Shown here: positions 60,595 through 64,000 of the stretch, one piece after another | Numbering within the stretch: position 1 is the stretch's first letter | Layout of the letters: each line of letters starts with the position of its first letter | Origin: Pyxidicoccus parkwaysis | GTDB taxonomy: Bacteria > Myxococcota > Myxococcia > Myxococcales > Myxococcaceae | DNA: 64,000 bases | Assembly (NCBI RefSeq): GCF_017301735.1 | Contig: NZ_CP071090.1 | Coordinates: 11,267,001-11,331,000, forward strand | Reading direction: 5' to 3' | The notes under the pieces: generated by a model | Told to the model about the DNA's origin: nothing | Database searches by the model: none | What the model saw: only the letters and a program-made list of their open reading frames with translations | Translations under genes and position numbers: made by a program

Positions 60595-61628
60595 CAGAAG
60601 CGCCGGGGCGAAGGGTAGTGCGAGGGAAAGCGCGCCACGTACCACGCGCGCAGCCTGGGCAGGTGCTCCAGCGAGACTTGCGGGTGCAGGTGGTGCACCA
60701 CGTGGCAGCCCACGTTGCGAGGCGCGAGCCACAGCCGGCCCAGCCACCCGAGCCCGTGGTCCGCCGTCACCGCGAGCACGTCCGCCAGCGTGCGCCCGTG
60801 GGCCTGGGCCGGAGTGTGCTCGGCCAGGAGTCGGTGCGCGTTGAAGCCTGAGGCCACCAGCAGCGGCAGCGCGTAGCCCCACACCACCGCGTGAGGCCAG
60901 CGCCAGGCGAGCGCGAGCACACAGAGATGGAACAGCACCTGTCCCAACTCAGAGCATGCGCAGGCCCGCACTTCGTCTGACTCCTTGAGCCCGGCGGATG
61001 CCGGTGCATGGATGAGTGGCCGTGCCCCATCTGGAGTCGCGTGGGCTCGTCCCTCCTTGGACTCTGCGCCCTCGATGGACGCACGGGCCTGGAGGAACAG
61101 CCGCGCATATGGAACACGCAGCGCGGGCACGGCCCACGCGAGCAAGCCCACCGGCCCGCGCAGCACCCAGAAGGGCACCACGCCTACGAGCAACAGCCAC
61201 GCGCGTGCCATGCGCCAGCCGTGCAGCGGCCTGCGCCGGTACGGGTCCGTCGGCAGTCCCGCATCGTGATGGTGCCGCAGGTGGTGATAGCGCGTGGACT
61301 CCCACGTGCTCGCCACCGGGTAGCCCGCGAGCACCTCCACGAACCTCAGCCCCACGCTCTTGCGCCGCACGCGCAGGTGCACCGCGTCGTGGAAGATGAC
61401 GCCCAGCGCATGAATCCGCCCGGCGATGACGAGCACCGCGAGCGGAGTCACCCAGGGCCATCGCGCCATCGCGAGCCAGCACGCGCCCATCCACACCCAA
61501 TCGAGGGCGGCGAGCCGGAGCAGACCCGGCACGGTGGCCTGCACCAGCAATTCATGCGGGACCGCGGCGCGTCGGGGAAGGGGCTCGGGGGCCGTGCTCG
61601 CGGCTTGCAATGAGGCGCTCGTGGACAT
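60594..61628 (-). CDS. membrane fatty acid desaturase
   Basis: A 344-residue di-iron desaturase/hydroxylase with three His boxes: HDAVH in LGVIFHDAVHLRV, HHLRHHHD, and HVVHHLHP near the C-terminus, plus hydrophobic segments between them. It introduces double bonds into acyl chains of membrane lipids, probably related to temperature or stress adaptation. Only this region of a longer open frame, from ATG 61628, is coding. Confidence 0.9.
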   Translation of the reverse strand: MSTSASLQAASTAPEPLPRRAAVPHELLVQATVPGLLRLAALDWVWMGACWLAMARWPWVTPLAVLVIAGRIHALGVIFHDAVHLRVRRKSVGLRFVEVLAGYPVASTWESTRYHHLRHHHDAGLPTDPYRRRPLHGWRMARAWLLLVGVVPFWVLRGPVGLLAWAVPALRVPYARLFLQARASIEGAESKEGRAHATPDGARPLIHAPASAGLKESDEVRACACSELGQVLFHLCVLALAWRWPHAVVWGYALPLLVASGFNAHRLLAEHTPAQAHGRTLADVLAVTADHGLGWLGRLWLAPRNVGCHVVHHLHPQVSLEHLPRLRAWYVARFPSHYPSPRRF

Positions 61629-61775
61629 GAATCGACACTCAGGTGAGCACAGGCGGGGAGGGCGGATGCAAGCCCCAGTCGTGATTGGACAGCACGAGGG
61701 AGGCGGGGCACGCTCGGGAGACCTGCCCGGTCTGGTGCCGAGGCGTGAGTCGTGCAGGGCTGGAGGCAGCGAACC

Positions 61776-64000
61776 ATGAGCGCTGGACCGGGGGCGAACC
61801 TCGCTGCACAGGTGTATGCCCCGCTGCACACGACACCGCGCGTCGAGCGTTGGGGCTGGACGTGGCCCCGGTGGAATGACGCGCGCCTGCCGTTCGCCGC
61901 GCTCCTCACGCTCTATGGCGTGCTGGGCTTCACCTTCTTCGGCTTCAACCGCAGCCCTTGGCAGATGCTCACCATCGTCGTCACCGGCTGCGCGTTGGAC
62001 ATGGCGCTCGGGTGGCTGCTGGCGCGGCGCAGGGAGGTGCCGCTGAGCGCGTACATCTCCTGCTGCTCGCTGGCGCTGCTGCTCAACTACTCGCACTCGA
62101 GCTGGCTGCTCTTCCTTCCGGTGTGGCTGGCCATCGGCTCCAAGTACGTGCTCACCTTCGAGGGCAAGCACGTCTTCAACCCGTCCATGTTCGGCGTGGC
62201 GCTGTCGCTGCTCCTCACGCGAGAGCTCATCACCGCCGCGCCCGCGTACCAGTGGGCCAATGGCAACGTGGCGCTGTCCGCCTTCATCCTCATGGCGGCG
62301 CTGGTGCTCTTCTTCTTCCGCGTGGGCCGGGGCTGGCTCGTGGCCAGCTTCCTCTGCTTCTACGCACTCCAGACGGCGCTGCGCGCGTACATCATGCGGC
62401 ACCACCTGCCGCCCGAGGTGCTGTTCCTCGGCACGCTGGGCGCGCCGTCCTTCTTCATCTTCGTCTTCTACATGCTCACCGACCCGGCCACCTCGCCGGG
62501 CGGACGGCGCGGGCAGGTTCTGCTCGCCCTGGCGATAACGCTGGTGGACCTGGTGCTGCACCTGAAGGAGAGCGTCTACACGTTCTTCTACGCGGCCCTC
62601 ACCTGCGCCACCCTGCGCTTCCTCTTCCTCCATGCGCGCGCGGCGTGGAAGCGCGGTGCGGGAGAGTCCATGAGGCGCCTGCTGTCCTCCGCGTACCTGA
62701 AACGCGTGGGGCTGGTGGGCGGGCTCGGCGCCTTCATGGCCGTGGGCTTCACGGTGGCCGCCGCGCCCGGTGTCCGCGCGAAGCCGCTGGCCTTCCACAT
62801 GGACCGCGTGGACGTGGCGGCGGCGGGGCTCGGCTCCCGCATGGGCCACACATTGGAGGAGTTGGACCCGCGCATCGGACACGTGGCGAAGTGGCTGGTG
62901 GCCGTGGGCGACGCGGTGGCCACGGGTGACTATGACGGCGACGGGCGGTTGGACTTGTTCCTCACGCACCCGCTGGCGACTCCCGAGTTTCACGCGGGCC
63001 TCTACCGCAACCTCGGTGACTTTCGCTTCGAGCGCGTGCCGGTGCCCGCGCTGGAGCGCTTCGCCACCCGCTACAAGGAAGAGGGCCTCGCGGGCGGCGG
63101 CACCTTCGTGGACTGGGATGGAGACGGCGACGCGGACCTCGCGGTGGCGGTGGCCTTCGGGCCGGTGCGCCTGCTGCGCAACACGCTGCGCGAGACAGGC
63201 GTCGCGGGCTTCGAGGACGTCACGGAAGCGGCGGGCGTCACGGACCACGCGGTGAGCCTGGGGCTCACGTTCCTCGACTACGACCGCGATGGGCACCTGG
63301 ACCTCTTCGTCCTCAACGCGATGACGACGTACCTGCCTGACTACTCGCCGCCGGTGCCGCTCAACCTCTTCCGCCTGCCGCAGCCCGAGTACCCCGACGA
63401 CCGGCGCATGTTCCGCTTCATGCATGACGGCTGGCACAACGCGACGAACGGCGGGCTCAACGCGCTGTACCGGGGCCGGGGCGATGGCACCTTCGAGAAG
63501 GTGGACGTGAAGGCGATGGGCCTGGGCGACACGCACTGGTCGCTCGCGGTGAGCACGGTGGACCTCAACCACGATGGGTGGACGGACCTGTACGTCGCCA
63601 ACGACTTCGGGCCGGACGACGTCTACCTCAACGAGCAGGGACGTCACTTCCGCCGCGTCGCGGGGAAGCTCTTCGGGGAGATTGGGAAGGACACGTACAA
63701 GGGCATGAATGCGTCCGTGGCGGACTTCGACCGCAACGGGTGGCTCGACGTGTACGTCTCCAACGTGCACCACTCGCTCCAGGCGGAGGGCAGCCTGCTG
63801 TGGATGGTGGGGCCGGGCGAGGACGCCTTCACTCCGGCGTTCCATGACGAGGCCACCTTCCGGGGCGCGCTCAACGAACGGCGCTTCGGCTGGGGCGCGG
63901 GGGCGGGGGATTTGGACAACGACGGCTGGCCGGACCTCGTGCAGGCCAATGGCATGGTGGATGATCGGCTCGACGGGCCGCAGTGGCGCATCCCCGAGGG
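61776..64000 (+). CDS. RnfD/NqrB-like membrane domain fused to FG-GAP repeats (partial, runs off the right edge)
   Basis: The N-terminal ~310 residues have about eight membrane helices and resemble RnfD/NqrB: HVFNPSMFGVALSLL near 135 and MLTDPATSPGGRRG near 236, both positions conserved in RnfD. Residues from ~375 on carry FG-GAP/VCBS repeats with DYDGDGRLDLF, DWDGDGDADLAV, DLNHDGWTDLYV, DFDRNGWLDVYV and DLDNDGWPDLVQ, as in CRTAC1-type proteins. GGAGG precedes ATG 61776. The frame is still open at the window edge, so the C-terminus is unknown. It may be a membrane-anchored redox-linked surface protein. Confidence 0.8.
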   Translation, partial: MSAGPGANLAAQVYAPLHTTPRVERWGWTWPRWNDARLPFAALLTLYGVLGFTFFGFNRSPWQMLTIVVTGCALDMALGWLLARRREVPLSAYISCCSLALLLNYSHSSWLLFLPVWLAIGSKYVLTFEGKHVFNPSMFGVALSLLLTRELITAAPAYQWANGNVALSAFILMAALVLFFFRVGRGWLVASFLCFYALQTALRAYIMRHHLPPEVLFLGTLGAPSFFIFVFYMLTDPATSPGGRRGQVLLALAITLVDLVLHLKESVYTFFYAALTCATLRFLFLHARAAWKRGAGESMRRLLSSAYLKRVGLVGGLGAFMAVGFTVAAAPGVRAKPLAFHMDRVDVAAAGLGSRMGHTLEELDPRIGHVAKWLVAVGDAVATGDYDGDGRLDLFLTHPLATPEFHAGLYRNLGDFRFERVPVPALERFATRYKEEGLAGGGTFVDWDGDGDADLAVAVAFGPVRLLRNTLRETGVAGFEDVTEAAGVTDHAVSLGLTFLDYDRDGHLDLFVLNAMTTYLPDYSPPVPLNLFRLPQPEYPDDRRMFRFMHDGWHNATNGGLNALYRGRGDGTFEKVDVKAMGLGDTHWSLAVSTVDLNHDGWTDLYVANDFGPDDVYLNEQGRHFRRVAGKLFGEIGKDTYKGMNASVADFDRNGWLDVYVSNVHHSLQAEGSLLWMVGPGEDAFTPAFHDEATFRGALNERRFGWGAGAGDLDNDGWPDLVQANGMVDDRLDGPQWRIPE

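Noticed and set aside
61629-63845. Upstream two thirds of a 1083-residue minus-strand frame that ends in the desaturase
   Set aside because: It is antisense to the RnfD/FG-GAP gene; only the part from ATG 61628 encodes the desaturase His boxes.

Overview
The window looks like chromosomal DNA from a myxobacterium (Myxococcota, probably the Myxococcus/Corallococcus/Pyxidicoccus group). This rests on very high GC with G/C-dominated third codon positions, a MYXO-CTERM-like C-terminus on the first protein, many lipoproteins and FG-GAP or SBBP propeller proteins, sigma-54 two-component regulation, and type VI secretion (T6SS) accessory genes with DUF2169, TIGR02270 and DUF4150 domains. I saw no rRNA, tRNA, transposase or CRISPR array.

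Layout. 0-14.8 kb: secreted and redox genes. These are a GH15 glucoamylase-like surface protein, a TIM-barrel/FG-GAP protein, a three-gene GMC dehydrogenase complex (small subunit, flavoprotein, haem lipoprotein), an alpha/beta hydrolase, a propeller/di-haem cytochrome behind a Fur-like box, a sugar acetyltransferase and a small lipoprotein. 14.8-25.7 kb: eighteen genes, all on the minus strand, forming an R-body (RebB-type) locus. The block 'LuxR-type regulator - palindromic operator - RebB paralogues - short Reb-like - second helical family' occurs twice. The same operator occurs a third time, before a unit with a proline-rich protein, a poly-Asn protein, a large nucleotidyltransferase-fold protein and a small ORF. 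A NUDIX protein, a long proline-repeat protein and an HNH nuclease close the second unit. This operator-linked regulon is the most interesting system in the window.

25.9-34.5 kb: an ABC/FtsX export operon (two permeases, LolA-like protein, outer-membrane barrel, ATPase) with a sigma-54 promoter and an inverted repeat, divergent from a histidine kinase and an NtrC-type regulator that probably control it. 34.6-39.7 kb: serpin, lipoate ligase family protein, an internally deleted glutathione transferase, a PBP2a-like lipoprotein and a small lipoprotein. 39.8-50 kb: a double retropepsin/PDZ protein, an SBBP propeller, a sigma-54-promoted small exported protein, a TonB-dependent receptor carrying its own TonB-C-like domain with a partner lipoprotein, and an LVIVD-repeat protein.

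50-52.4 kb: a bacterial GRAS-domain protein coupled to a CinA C-terminal (PncC) amidohydrolase, then a small STAS-like protein. 52.4-59.9 kb: a T6SS effector/immunity island (DUF6484, DUF4150 PAAR-like, an Imm49-like protein, two tandemly duplicated Imm11-type proteins, an HNH/AHH-type nuclease, a ketosynthase-like adaptor, TIGR02270 and DUF2169). 60-64 kb: a membrane protein, a fatty acid desaturase and, divergently, an RnfD/NqrB-like membrane domain fused to FG-GAP repeats that runs off the right edge.
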